DNA from: Thalassolituus alkanivorans
Lineage (GTDB): Bacteria > Pseudomonadota > Gammaproteobacteria > Pseudomonadales > Oceanobacteraceae
Direction of reading: 5' to 3'
Assembly (NCBI RefSeq): GCF_020447205.1
Contig: NZ_JAJAEL010000006.1
Location: forward strand, 384,660 to 448,659
DNA length: 64,000 bases
Under the pieces are notes generated by a model that was not told where the DNA came from, ran no database searches, and saw only the letters and a list, made by a program, of their open reading frames with translations. This document shows, piece by piece, positions 63,976 to 64,000 of the stretch (the first letter of the stretch is position 1; every line of letters starts with the position of its first letter). A program made the position numbers and the translations under genes.

Positions 63976-64000
63976 CGGGCGCCTGGCGCCCGTTTTTTTT
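63976..64000 (+). terminator. Intrinsic terminator of the fadL-like gene
   Basis: CGGGCGC (63976-63982) pairs with GCGCCCG (63986-63992) around CTG and is followed by eight T up to the window end. Confidence 0.9.

Overview
The window looks like chromosomal DNA of a gammaproteobacterium, most likely a marine member of the Oceanospirillales (Thalassolituus/Oceanobacter-like). This rests on the aceE-aceF arrangement with homodimeric-type E1, the leuS-lptE-holA string, TonB-dependent iron receptors with PepSY partners, a FadL-type fatty-acid porin and the overall gene style; it is inference from gene content, not a database match. I see no tRNA, rRNA, CRISPR array, prophage or intact insertion sequence.

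Layout. 1-6.7 kb: the start of a membrane sensor gene cut by the window edge, the pyruvate dehydrogenase genes aceE-aceF, a cobalamin adenosyltransferase (cobO type) and a pirin. 6.8-11.2 kb: an exported PhoD phosphatase behind a convincing Pho box, then the molybdate transporter modABC with a perfect 22-bp palindrome upstream of modA. 11.4-14.5 kb: a LuxR-type regulator without a luxI partner, followed by three tandem paralogous lipoproteins of unknown function. 14.5-19.7 kb: an FMN glutamate-synthase-like protein, an orphan small protein, a YfcH-like epimerase and a DmdC-type acyl-CoA dehydrogenase.

19.8-31.8 kb is the most coherent accessory system. A long chain of overlapping genes (21484-31836) encodes a YbgA-like protein, a LitR/CarH-like MerR regulator, DNA photolyase, a fatty-acid desaturase, a SnoaL-like protein, an SDR, an FAD oxidoreductase, a DUF1365 protein, a cyclopropane-fatty-acid-synthase-like methyltransferase, a DUF2878 membrane protein and an unknown periplasmic protein. 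It reads as a light- or photo-oxidation-induced program that repairs DNA and remodels membrane lipids. Four TTATACA boxes precede it, and two more precede the neighbouring renalase-like/CbiX operon, suggesting one regulon. A TonB-dependent receptor follows.

34-41.6 kb: GNAT, LysR, an exported methyltransferase-like lipoprotein, a degenerate response regulator, a large MalT-like LuxR regulator, and a chimeric pseudogene joining the front of a second MalT-like gene to the back of a PepSY membrane gene. 41.7-54.2 kb: two TonB receptors, each with a Fur-box-like site, one with an intact PepSY operon; monothiol glutaredoxin; full-length 5-oxoprolinase; a phospholipase-D lipoprotein; and a dihaem cytochrome c. 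54.5-64 kb: leuS-lptE-holA, an unknown protein, an SDR, a 7TMR-DISM diguanylate cyclase and a FadL-like porin ending at a strong terminator.

Limits: all calls come from reading sequence and remembered family features. Operator assignments are predictions. Several starts were moved from the longest open frame on ribosome-binding-site grounds, as stated in each entry.
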